From contig NZ_QFLI01000004.1 of assembly GCF_003202155.1 (NCBI RefSeq), forward strand, positions 248,001 through 312,000: a stretch of DNA of 64,000 bases, in the 5' to 3' direction. Shown here one piece after another: positions 46,789-53,663 of this stretch. How positions within the stretch are numbered: position 1 is the stretch's first letter; the number at the start of each line of letters is the position of its first letter. The notes under the pieces are model-generated. The model had not been told where the DNA came from. It saw only the letters and a program-made list of their open reading frames with translations, and searched no databases. Both the position numbers and the translations under genes were made by a program. The DNA comes from Marinifilum breve. Its GTDB lineage: Bacteria > Bacteroidota > Bacteroidia > Bacteroidales > Marinifilaceae.

Positions 46789-47742
46789 TTATGTAATAAT
46801 AGATACAATAGTGTGGTCTAAATTCAAATTCCCAATTTCATGGTCGATTACCGAACAGTTTCGCAAGTCTGCAAAATCGAGCTTAGTAAACTCCCTCAAC
46901 AATTCCTTTGTATCACCGTACCGTTCACTCCAATCCTTTTTTAGTACTTGTTGCAGGAGCTGTCCCAAATCGTGATATTTTAGATTATCGGGCAATTCAA
47001 CATCTTTGGTATTTAATTGCTGTTCAAACACTGTGCTCATCGATTGACCCGAAACAACAGCTTGTCCGGTGATACACTCTAACACAATTAGGCCCCAGGA
47101 ATACAAATCGGATTTACTTGATGGAGGATTTCCCCTTAACTGTTCTGGTGCATTGTATTGAGGCGACACAAAAGGTACATTTTTATCAGCGTTTATTCCT
47201 TTTATACTATTTGTATCCTTACCAATAAAATATCCCGTTCCTAAATCAAGTACTTTAACATGTTGCTTGTCGCCATAATGATTAATCATGATGTTATTGG
47301 GTTTTAAATCGCCATGTAACACTCCATTTTCATGCGCGTGAACCAATGCTTGCAACACCTGTCCCATGATATTTGCCATATCGGTATAAGACAAGTACCT
47401 ATTTCGCAAAATGTATTTTTTTAATGTTTCGCCAGGTATGTATTCGAAAACCGCAAAAGGTTCAAACTTCGATAAGAATCCCGCATCGATTAATTGTATG
47501 ATGTTGGGATGATTGATTCGAGCACAAATATTCACCTCTCTTACGAACTGTTGACACACTCGCTTGGCTAAATCTTTACCCCAGGACCGATCATTCTTAG
47601 AGATTTTAATGGCAACCAATTGCCCTGTACTTAATTGTTCTGCCTTAAAAATACATCCACATCCTCCCTCTCCTATTTTCTCGAGAATACCATATTGTTT
47701 TTGGAGAGCTTGAAGCTGTGGATAATTGTCCGAATTATTCAT
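46789..47742 (-). CDS. Hanks-type Ser/Thr protein kinase
   Basis: This 317-residue cytoplasmic kinase has glycine loop GEGGCGCIF (24-32), catalytic Lys46 (VAIKISK) and Glu69. The catalytic loop HGDLKPNN (143-150) has the Asp and Asn present, but Gly replaces the usual Arg of HRD, so it is an 'RD-minus' kinase not needing activation-loop phosphorylation. The metal motif reads DLG (166-168), and the APE-like segment is NAPEQLRG. There is no transmembrane helix or sensor domain. It starts 17 bp after the FHA-protein gene, and the pair probably forms a phospho-Thr signalling unit. Confidence 0.9.
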   Translation of the reverse strand: MNNSDNYPQLQALQKQYGILEKIGEGGCGCIFKAEQLSTGQLVAIKISKNDRSWGKDLAKRVCQQFVREVNICARINHPNIIQLIDAGFLSKFEPFAVFEYIPGETLKKYILRNRYLSYTDMANIMGQVLQALVHAHENGVLHGDLKPNNIMINHYGDKQHVKVLDLGTGYFIGKDTNSIKGINADKNVPFVSPQYNAPEQLRGNPPSSKSDLYSWGLIVLECITGQAVVSGQSMSTVFEQQLNTKDVELPDNLKYHDLGQLLQQVLKKDWSERYGDTKELLREFTKLDFADLRNCSVIDHEIGNLNLDHTIVSIIT

Positions 47743-47759
47743 GATGGATGATTCTGTAA

Positions 47760-48704
47760 CTACTCTTTCTCAACAGTTAGAATCTGACTTTTTGCAATTT
47801 CAAACTTTGACAGTCCGCATCGTAACTTTCCCCTCTTACGTTCCACCACATTCATAAGCAAATGTCCGTAGGGTTTCAATTTCATCAGTGTCTTTCGAAG
47901 TCGGCAAATTAAATTATTGATATAATAATCATCTACTTCTTTAAGAACTTCTTTGCTTAATGCCTGAGCAACATCTTGACATTCCACCCATCCGCTAGCC
48001 TCTTCATTCAAGCCATATTCCCTATCTTCTTGTTTCACTCGAACCAAGTGCAACAGCAACAAATTATACGAACGTGTGCCCAAATCAAGCTGCAAATCAT
48101 TGATGTGAATTTTTGCAGACACCTCCTCCTCGTCGCTACTTAATTGCAATTTTAAGCAGGCCTCTTCAATAAAATCGAGTTTTCGGCTGGTACATTCCAG
48201 ATTTTCATTTTCAACAAAAACATATTCTACATTGCCTATGGTACAGGTTTCCCCATCAATCATTATTCTATCGCCATGCCGTTCCTCAAGCACCCAATCT
48301 AAATTTGAGTTTCGGAACAGTAGTACAGCCTCATCATTTTCCAGCAGAATAAGTCCATCTTTCAACTCGATAAAGGAATAAGGCAAATCTTTAGCCTCCA
48401 AAAAACTACAAGGAGGACTATCATCAATCAATTTCCATTGGCTGCGTTTAAAAATCGAAAATTGAATTATATCGTTTTGCTTTAGTTTTTCACAGGTGTG
48501 AGCAAGCATGCTTTGATTCAGGAGTGTACCATTGCTACTGGTATCGGTTAAAAACCAATTTCCATTCTCCCAATGAATAATTGCATGATTTCTGGATACA
48601 TCTCGTTCCCTTATTACACATCGATTGTGATAGTCGCGTCCAATACTGTGTTGGCAAAAAAGAACAATTCTTTCACCGTCAACAACATTTTCTAGAATTG
48701 CCAT
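47760..48704 (-). CDS. FHA-domain protein with C-terminal winged-helix-like region
   Basis: The N-terminal FHA domain of this 314-residue protein (about 8-85) shows the phosphothreonine-binding core: IGRDYHNRCVIRERDVSRNHA followed by DTSSNGTLLNQ. A middle region (about 90-180) repeats FHA-like beta strands more weakly. The last ~125 residues (about 190-300, LDLGTRSYNLLLLHLVRVK ... LICRLRKTLMKL) resemble the OmpR/PhoB-type winged helix with its strand-helix pattern. The protein could therefore bind phosphorylated partners and DNA. It heads the FHA-kinase pair. Confidence 0.75.
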   Translation of the reverse strand: MAILENVVDGERIVLFCQHSIGRDYHNRCVIRERDVSRNHAIIHWENGNWFLTDTSSNGTLLNQSMLAHTCEKLKQNDIIQFSIFKRSQWKLIDDSPPCSFLEAKDLPYSFIELKDGLILLENDEAVLLFRNSNLDWVLEERHGDRIMIDGETCTIGNVEYVFVENENLECTSRKLDFIEEACLKLQLSSDEEEVSAKIHINDLQLDLGTRSYNLLLLHLVRVKQEDREYGLNEEASGWVECQDVAQALSKEVLKEVDDYYINNLICRLRKTLMKLKPYGHLLMNVVERKRGKLRCGLSKFEIAKSQILTVEKE

Positions 48705-48708
48705 TTTG

Positions 48709-48849
48709 CTATGAAATGTGGGTTAAAAAATAAGTTAGAAACTCCCTTGGAGTAATGATTTTGATTTTCGCCAGTAGTGATAATTGAGGATTTTGTAGCA
48801 GGCTTACCTCTGAATGAGATTCGAAAAGATTTAAATTGAATGTAGTCAT
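48709..48849 (-). CDS. Possible 46-residue small ORF upstream of the FHA gene
   Basis: An ATG-initiated frame (protein begins MTTFNLNLFESHSEV and ends FLTYFLTHIS) stops 4 bases before the FHA start, close enough for translational coupling. It has no strong ribosome binding site and no recognised family, so it may be a leader peptide, a real small protein or chance. Confidence 0.3.
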   Translation of the reverse strand: MTTFNLNLFESHSEVSLLQNPQLSLLAKIKIITPREFLTYFLTHIS

Positions 48850-49050
48850 AAATAACATTTAAGTGGTGGAACGTATATCTAAGTTATGATTATAAATTGA
48901 ATCTAACAAGAATTTTTTATATGTATTTACACTTAAATTAAAGTATTAACAAACAGAAGAATGTTAAGCTTTTCATCTTTTTTTATGCAAAAAACTCACA
49001 AGGAGAGGTATATGCTTGCTGATTTTATTTCTTAACCAATTTCATTAAAA
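48850..49050. other. AT-rich intergenic region between FHA and DUF6261-like loci
   Basis: This is the upstream region of the FHA operon. On the plus strand an AAGGAGAGG Shine-Dalgarno-like element precedes ATG at 49012, but that frame stops after seven codons (MLADFIS). Nothing else is evident. Confidence 0.3.
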
Positions 49051-49080
49051 AACCTTCATCCATTACAGATGAAGGCTTTT
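49051..49080 (-). terminator. Terminator of the second DUF6261-like gene
   Basis: CCTTCATC pairs with GATGAAGG around a CATTACA loop, with A residues on the left giving U residues in the minus-strand transcript, 32 bases beyond the stop at 49112. Confidence 0.8.
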
Positions 49081-49111
49081 GTTTAGTTGAATGTAATATT
49101 GAGAATATACT

Positions 49112-49846
49112 CTAGTTGTTTTCTTCTACAGCTTCTTCTTTATTGCGTTTATATGCAGCCATACGGTCGCGAATTTTATTATTGCCTTGATTGATGATTG
49201 ATTCCATTTTATCGGCAAATACCTTGTACTTATCAGGGTTGGCTGTTCTCATTGCATTTAGGTAACCAACCAGTTCACCATTCACAATGTTTTTACACTC
49301 GGCTGATAGTTCAGTTGCCGTTCTGGTTGCATTACGTTGATCCAATAAATCACGCCATTCTGCATTCGATACGTCGAATGCTTTTTGTGATTGCTCAAGA
49401 TTGGAGATCAATTCAGGCAAATCAGGAATTGCCTGTATATCTTCGGCCATTGCAGGAGATTTCAGATCACTTAAAATCCCTCTTATATGTGCACTTTCAT
49501 TCATGTAACTATTGTTTATGATATGAATTCCATATCTTTCCAAAGCATCACTAATAATTAATGCACTGGCTTGTTGAGCACTTGGACGACGGTTACATTT
49601 GGCCTCCACTTCGTAAAAGATAGCACGAACATCAGTATCTCGCATATCATCTTTTCCTTTTAACACGCTTTTTAGATTGCCTTCATTAAACTTATCAATT
49701 AAATGAGAAGTAAATTCACTCAGTTTTGTATAGGTTAGTGTGAAGTATGCATCTTCGTCAATTGGGTAAATTGCCTTTAAATCAACAATGGCTTTACAAA
49801 TTTCAAGAGTTTCTTTGGTGTTGGCTTTTGAATTAATTTTGTTCAT
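49112..49846 (-). CDS. DUF6261-like family protein (second copy)
   Basis: This 244-residue helical cytoplasmic protein appears to be a distant paralogue of the product of 17429-18169. Length is nearly the same, an internal DMRDTDVRAIFYEV helix corresponds to RVRDKIFRGFRD, and a W-x-x-L-x-x-x-RNAT element near residue 170 corresponds to the RNETQA region. The C-terminus is charged and Glu/Lys-rich as in the first copy. Family assignment is by pattern and is moderate. The gene has its own terminator, and a repeat array begins about 310 bp upstream of its start, paralleling the first copy. Confidence 0.55.
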   Translation of the reverse strand: MNKINSKANTKETLEICKAIVDLKAIYPIDEDAYFTLTYTKLSEFTSHLIDKFNEGNLKSVLKGKDDMRDTDVRAIFYEVEAKCNRRPSAQQASALIISDALERYGIHIINNSYMNESAHIRGILSDLKSPAMAEDIQAIPDLPELISNLEQSQKAFDVSNAEWRDLLDQRNATRTATELSAECKNIVNGELVGYLNAMRTANPDKYKVFADKMESIINQGNNKIRDRMAAYKRNKEEAVEENN

Positions 49847-50156
49847 TTAAATAGAGTTTTTTAGGGTTAAACGATATTTGAATTTAAAACAGATAACAAC
49901 ATAAAGCAAGTATTTTAACATTTATTTTTGCAAAACACTCCAATATTAAATCCTCATTTCTTTAATATTAACTCACATTATTAAAACTAATCCATAATTG
50001 TTTTAAAATTGAATTACGATAACTTGACACTCCTATCGATCAACAAACACCTTACCTACACTTATATTTTATGAATAATTATTCGAACTCACTGGTATTA
50101 AAAAATGCTATGAATTGTGCCATTGCAGACTTCCACAATACGAACTTTTGAAAAAA

Positions 50157-50528
50157 AATAGAATGGTGTACTGAAAAAAAGTATTATTTGAAAAAGTGGA
50201 CTAATTGCCGAGAGAAATAGAGTGAAATTTTGGCCAGAAGTACTTTTTCCAAATGCCAAAAACCAACTTTTTGAAAAAAAAGTTGAATTGTAGGCGACAA
50301 AAAAGCTTTTTCTGTAAAAGTTGAACAATTGCCAAGGGAAATTGACTGAAAATTTGGCCTGAAGTACTTTTTCCAATTGCCAAAAACCAACTTTTTGAAA
50401 AAAAAGTTGAATTGCCGACGGAAAAAAAGTTTTTTCTGTAAAAGTCGAACAATTGCCAAGGGAAATTTACTGAAAATTTGGCTCGAAGTACTTTTTCCAA
50501 ATGCCAAAACCCAACTTTTTGAAAAGTT
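50157..50528. repeat. Three tandem 124-bp hairpin-rich repeats
   Basis: Units start at about 50157, 50281 and 50405. Landmarks such as TGGCC(T)GAAGTACTTTTTCC recur at 50231, 50355 and 50479, exactly 124 bp apart. The first unit is the most diverged. Units 2 and 3 are near-identical. At the unit junctions a self-complementary element, CAACTTTTTG-AAAAAAAAGTTG, can form a hairpin. The string AATTGCC recurs about three times per unit. All three minus-strand frames are open and give the same peptide because 124 is not a multiple of 3. I read this as non-coding. The 49847-50156 stretch has no other clear feature. Confidence 0.85.
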
Positions 50529-50540
50529 GCACAAGTGCAC

Positions 50541-50930
50541 TTACCTTTTAACACTTCGCCCAGAAAAGGAATAAATAAAAAAGCTGCCAAAGGCAATGCT
50601 CACCAATCCTACCAATGATGCAAATGGAGCAAATACATACAGCACCTTTGCAATGAATTCTTGCAAGTTTTGTTGGCCAATAAACAAAAAGATGAGTGCA
50701 GCCAGCACAAACATGCTGCCTATTATTCTATTGGCAAGCGGATGTTTCGATTGCTTGGCCGATAGAATTAATATGGCACCTAAAACAAAGCGCACCGCTA
50801 TGGCAACAACATAAACCCAAAACTCCTCCTTATTGCTATCCAAAAAGTCAAAGATGATTTCAGGAGCAAAAATCAGCGATACTCCTGCCAATATCAATAG
50901 GATTCCGAATATTTTGATTGCTGTTTTCAT
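50541..50930 (-). CDS. Small four-helix membrane protein, unknown
   Basis: This 129-residue hydrophobic protein has four predicted helices (about 5-25, 38-58, 68-87, 95-120) and a short basic tail. It resembles small uncharacterised DoxX/DUF4345-like membrane proteins only in general layout, and I do not assign a family. Its stop codon lies just after the 124-bp repeat array. It shares the strand with the next gene, 28 bp upstream, and may be co-transcribed. Confidence 0.6.
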   Translation of the reverse strand: MKTAIKIFGILLILAGVSLIFAPEIIFDFLDSNKEEFWVYVVAIAVRFVLGAILILSAKQSKHPLANRIIGSMFVLAALIFLFIGQQNLQEFIAKVLYVFAPFASLVGLVSIAFGSFFIYSFSGRSVKR

Positions 50931-50958
50931 GGTAATGACTATTTAATGCTTACTAGCT

Positions 50959-51687
50959 TTAGTTTCTTTTCTCAAGTAAAGGCATTCCAATGATTTTTTC
51001 AAATTCTTTAATTAGTTTGATATATGGTCTATTCATCTTGTTTTTATAATCAAGGCGACTCAGCTTTATGAGACCATATTCGTTTTCCAGTTTAAATTCG
51101 ATTATAAAATCCGTTAACTCACTACTCCGATATATTTGCCAATCATTGTCAATCCATGTGTGCAGTTCATTATAAATGCGTTTTGTTTTCTCTGTGGAAA
51201 TAATTACTCCACCAGAATCTATAACATCTCCATGTGTCCACGAGAAGCCATTTGTGATGGTATAAGTAAGCGAGTCGGAATTGAAAAAGTAGTCTGTGAC
51301 AATTGGATTTTTTTCCTTGAACGATAATAACCGAACAAAATCCCCATCTATCTCATAAAGTCGCCTCATTCCTTGCTTAGCAAGCGTTCGAGACATGATC
51401 GTCAGCTCTAAATCCGACAAGTACGAATCCTCATAATCTCTAACAGAGAGGTAGTGTTTTCGGGGAAATATAAATTTCCCTTTTTCAATTAAAGTCAGAG
51501 TATCTGGATAATGAAAATAGAAACTATCCTTTTCAAGTTTAATTAGATGTTTTCTTTTAAGCCAATTGTTCTCAATCGAATCTGCATTATTATTATCCCA
51601 CCAATCCATTTTCGATTTCTCGAAATACTGAGAATATAAATCACCGTGTACTGCGAATAGTAGAAGTAAAATTAAGGCTTGTTTCAT
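50959..51687 (-). CDS. Secreted or periplasmic protein, unknown
   Basis: This 242-residue protein has a signal peptide (MKQALILLLLFAVHGDLYSQ) and is not recognised. The body is rich in aromatic and charged residues, with segments such as FYFHYPDTLTLIEKGKF. The ATG at 51687 gives a clean signal peptide. In-frame ATGs at 51699 and 51738 would add hydrophobic residues in front. It may be the last member of the cassette-like run of orphan genes to its right, but no cassette boundary was found on its left side. Confidence 0.5.
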   Translation of the reverse strand: MKQALILLLLFAVHGDLYSQYFEKSKMDWWDNNNADSIENNWLKRKHLIKLEKDSFYFHYPDTLTLIEKGKFIFPRKHYLSVRDYEDSYLSDLELTIMSRTLAKQGMRRLYEIDGDFVRLLSFKEKNPIVTDYFFNSDSLTYTITNGFSWTHGDVIDSGGVIISTEKTKRIYNELHTWIDNDWQIYRSSELTDFIIEFKLENEYGLIKLSRLDYKNKMNRPYIKLIKEFEKIIGMPLLEKRN

Positions 51688-51781
51688 TTTTAATAACATG
51701 ATGTTTACAATAAAAATGGCAATGAATAACACTAGCACATCAAGTTACAAGAAGTTTTAAATAGAAACACAACACTTCCTG

Positions 51782-52264
51782 TTATTCTTTTAGTTTTAGT
51801 TCTTTTAAAGTCTTTTTGAGTAATCGATTTTTGAAGAAGTTACCTGCTATGTTCATTATAAATGCAAAAGCAAGAACAAAAGCGAAACTGAAATATGCTT
51901 CAACTTTAAGTTCTGAATAATTCGAAATTATAGTTGCTATTAGAAAAATAGGTATCAAAATAGATCCAAAAATGAATGCGAAGTGACCATAGACCTTTAT
52001 TGTCAGAAGAATATTTCCAGATTCCTCAGTGAATTTCCCTCTTAAAACTGCAGGGTCACCACCACCTTGGATATAAACGCCAATTGTTATTTTATCTGAG
52101 AGTTTAAAATTATTTTCATCCTTAATTTTTCCAGTCAGGTTAACACCATATCCTTTTGTGGCTATTATTTTTTGTAATCTCTTACTGATGTTATTCTTCT
52201 CTTTCTTGCTCAATAAAAAGGTAAGCTTCTCTCTACAGAAAATTCGATTCAGGTAATTATTCAT
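51782..52264 (-). CDS. Membrane protein with C-terminal helix pair, orphan
   Basis: This 160-residue protein starts at ATG 52264 (MNNYLNRIFCREKLTF); a longer reading from 52303 is possible. The N-terminal half is soluble (about 1-85, with a GVYIQGGGDPAVLRGKF segment). Two to three hydrophobic helices (about 92-140) and a Lys-rich tail follow. It is not recognised. It lies in the run of same-strand orphan genes separated by palindromes and may be a gene cassette, although its own boundaries are not clear. Confidence 0.45.
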   Translation of the reverse strand: MNNYLNRIFCREKLTFLLSKKEKNNISKRLQKIIATKGYGVNLTGKIKDENNFKLSDKITIGVYIQGGGDPAVLRGKFTEESGNILLTIKVYGHFAFIFGSILIPIFLIATIISNYSELKVEAYFSFAFVLAFAFIMNIAGNFFKNRLLKKTLKELKLKE

Positions 52265-52269
52265 TTGAT

Positions 52270-52392
52270 TATTCTTTAGTTCCCCGCTGCCGCAATAGTC
52301 CACTCGTGTGGTTAACCTTTACCAATGGAACGCGATAAAATCGCGCACCAGCGGGGTGCATAATTGCAATATTCTATCTAATCGTTCACTTT
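52270..52392 (-). other. Palindrome-rich spacer between orphan genes
   Basis: CCCCGCTG (52281) and CAGCGGGG (52349) form the outer arms of an imperfect hairpin that holds two smaller ones (CCACTCGTGTGG and CGCGATAAAATCGCG). It resembles the other cassette spacers in its folding but lacks clear GTTRRRY/RYYYAAC ends, so its status is less certain. Confidence 0.4.
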
Positions 52393-52824
52393 TTATTTGT
52401 AGCAAATCAACTTTACTTTTTCGTCATCAATGTCAAGGGCAAATTGTCCTACACTATTTATAAGCTTAATGATTTCATCCAAATCCTGCTTTATTTCGGA
52501 TTCCTTGTCAACGATTCTTGGGAAAATTAAGTACTCTATTTCTTTAAATGTCAACCACCCACCGAGAGAGTTATGTCCTTCAAATCCATTTTGCCAATAA
52601 TCAAAACCAAAGGTTGTATCTTCTTCTAAGTACAATTCGCCAATCTTATCAAGTTGAACTTTTTTAAATTCAATCTTCTTTATCTTTTCAGCATTATCTA
52701 CAAGTTTATCTATTAGTCTAACCCACTTTGAGTTCGACATAAGATGCTCAGAGAATCGAGTAACTGCTTTTTCTATTTCTCTATCAATTTGTGCGTCGTA
52801 TAGCTTTGCTTTCTTGGTTCTCAT
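52393..52824 (-). CDS. Orphan cytoplasmic protein in cassette-like array
   Basis: This 143-residue protein starts at ATG 52824 (MRTKKAKLYDAQ). The helical N-terminus contains HLMSNSKWVRLIDKL. A later segment, FEGHNSLGGWLTFKEIEYLIFP, has a GG-W-x-x-x-K-E-I-E pattern seen in small cassette-borne families such as DUF6678, a tentative likeness only. The gene is flanked by TAGCAAA (52400) and TTTGCTA (52841), a weak inverted pair like the stronger boundaries of the next two genes. Its stop lies beside the left element. Confidence 0.45.
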   Translation of the reverse strand: MRTKKAKLYDAQIDREIEKAVTRFSEHLMSNSKWVRLIDKLVDNAEKIKKIEFKKVQLDKIGELYLEEDTTFGFDYWQNGFEGHNSLGGWLTFKEIEYLIFPRIVDKESEIKQDLDEIIKLINSVGQFALDIDDEKVKLICYK

Positions 52825-52835
52825 AATTTCGACTA

Positions 52836-52963
52836 GCGGTTTTGCTAAAATTTGAGGGCAATTTATAATTGCCGCCTTATCGAGCACCGCTTTCGTTTAT
52901 TGTTTTTGCTGCATTATCTAGTAGGGCATCACCGCCCTAGAATTTTAATTTTTGTTAGCGAGC
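52836..52963 (-). other. attC-like cassette recombination site C
   Basis: An imperfect palindrome of about 125 bp lies between two orphan genes. The right end on the plus strand is GTTAGCGAGC (52954-52963), which contains the stop codon of the upstream cassette gene. The inner arms AAAATTTGAGGGC (about 52848) and GCCCTAGAATTTT (about 52935) are complementary at 11 of 13 positions. The geometry (long imperfect stem, variable centre, core-like ends) is that of integron attC sites, but the other core is degenerate. Confidence 0.5.
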
Positions 52964-53518
52964 GTCATTGTTCAATTCGTTCATTCTAATTTGAAAATAA
53001 TTAGCAAATGAAGTGTCTGGTTTTTGCTCAGTTCCTTTTAATAAAATTTTATCCTGATATATTAATACGGTGTCTGGAATGAAATCAGAATCGTATGGTT
53101 CATCTATGAATATAATTCTATTGCCTTGGATTTTATAATTGCCTTTAAAGCTATCGGTTGGTCCCATCCATGTGTTTGGTTGAACTTCAAAAACCTTATT
53201 TTCTCTTAAAATTAAAGTCAATGAACTAAGATCATCTATTAATATTGCTTCAAGCTGCTTTTTACTTTTAAAAATTTCCCAATTGACTATTGAACTTGAA
53301 CTTGCAATTAGAATGAAAATACAATTTATAAGAATAAGCCTTTTTCTTTTTTTTATAATGGAGTAGATTAAGACTATTATAAAACCTATTACTAAAAATC
53401 CAGTTATTAGAGTTCCAAAAATCCAGAGTTCCTTAAATAAGTATTCTTCTAAAAGAATCGAAAGACAAAATGTCAATCCAATAAATATCGGGAATAAGTC
53501 TCTTTTTATGTTTTTCAT
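52955..53518 (-). CDS. Membrane-anchored orphan protein in cassette-like array
   Basis: This 187-residue protein starts at ATG 53518 (MKNIKRDLFPIFIG). Two or three hydrophobic helices lie in the first 85 residues. The C-terminal beta-rich domain (about 95-180, NYKIQGNRIIFIDEPYDS) is probably extracytoplasmic. It is not recognised. The gene sits between the inverted elements GTTAGCGAGC (52954) and GCTCGCTAAC (53527), and its TAA stop is part of the left element. This is the organisation of an integron gene cassette. Confidence 0.5.
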   Translation of the reverse strand: MKNIKRDLFPIFIGLTFCLSILLEEYLFKELWIFGTLITGFLVIGFIIVLIYSIIKKRKRLILINCIFILIASSSSIVNWEIFKSKKQLEAILIDDLSSLTLILRENKVFEVQPNTWMGPTDSFKGNYKIQGNRIIFIDEPYDSDFIPDTVLIYQDKILLKGTEQKPDTSFANYFQIRMNELNNDAR

Positions 53519-53526
53519 TTTGTTAT

Positions 53527-53663
53527 GCTCGCTAACGGTAAATTGTATGAGTAGTGGCAGATTGCATGGCATTTTTCTGTAAAATCGCTACGCAGTTTGA
53601 GTGGACTACAAACCTTGATATTTACCACATCTCCTGCCATCACTTATACAAAATATTAGGTGC
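53527..53663 (-). other. attC-like cassette recombination site B
   Basis: A 137-bp imperfect palindrome. The plus strand starts with GCTCGCTAAC and ends with TTAGGTGC, which holds the stop codon of the next gene. Inner arms TTGTATGAGTAGTGGCAG (about 53543) and CTGCCATCACTTATACAA (about 53635) match at 15 of 18 positions when one is reversed and complemented. This is the clearest attC-like site in the window. Confidence 0.6.

Noticed and set aside
49012-49035. Seven-codon ORF behind a strong Shine-Dalgarno-like element
   Set aside because: Too short to support and in an intergenic gap with no downstream plus-strand gene to regulate.
50098-50596. Three overlapping minus-strand ORFs (92, 118 and 131 codons) with the same FSKSWFLAFGKS-type peptide
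   Set aside because: They arise because a 124-bp tandem repeat is open in every frame. Composition is Phe/Lys-rich and biased by A/T runs, and no frame is preferred.
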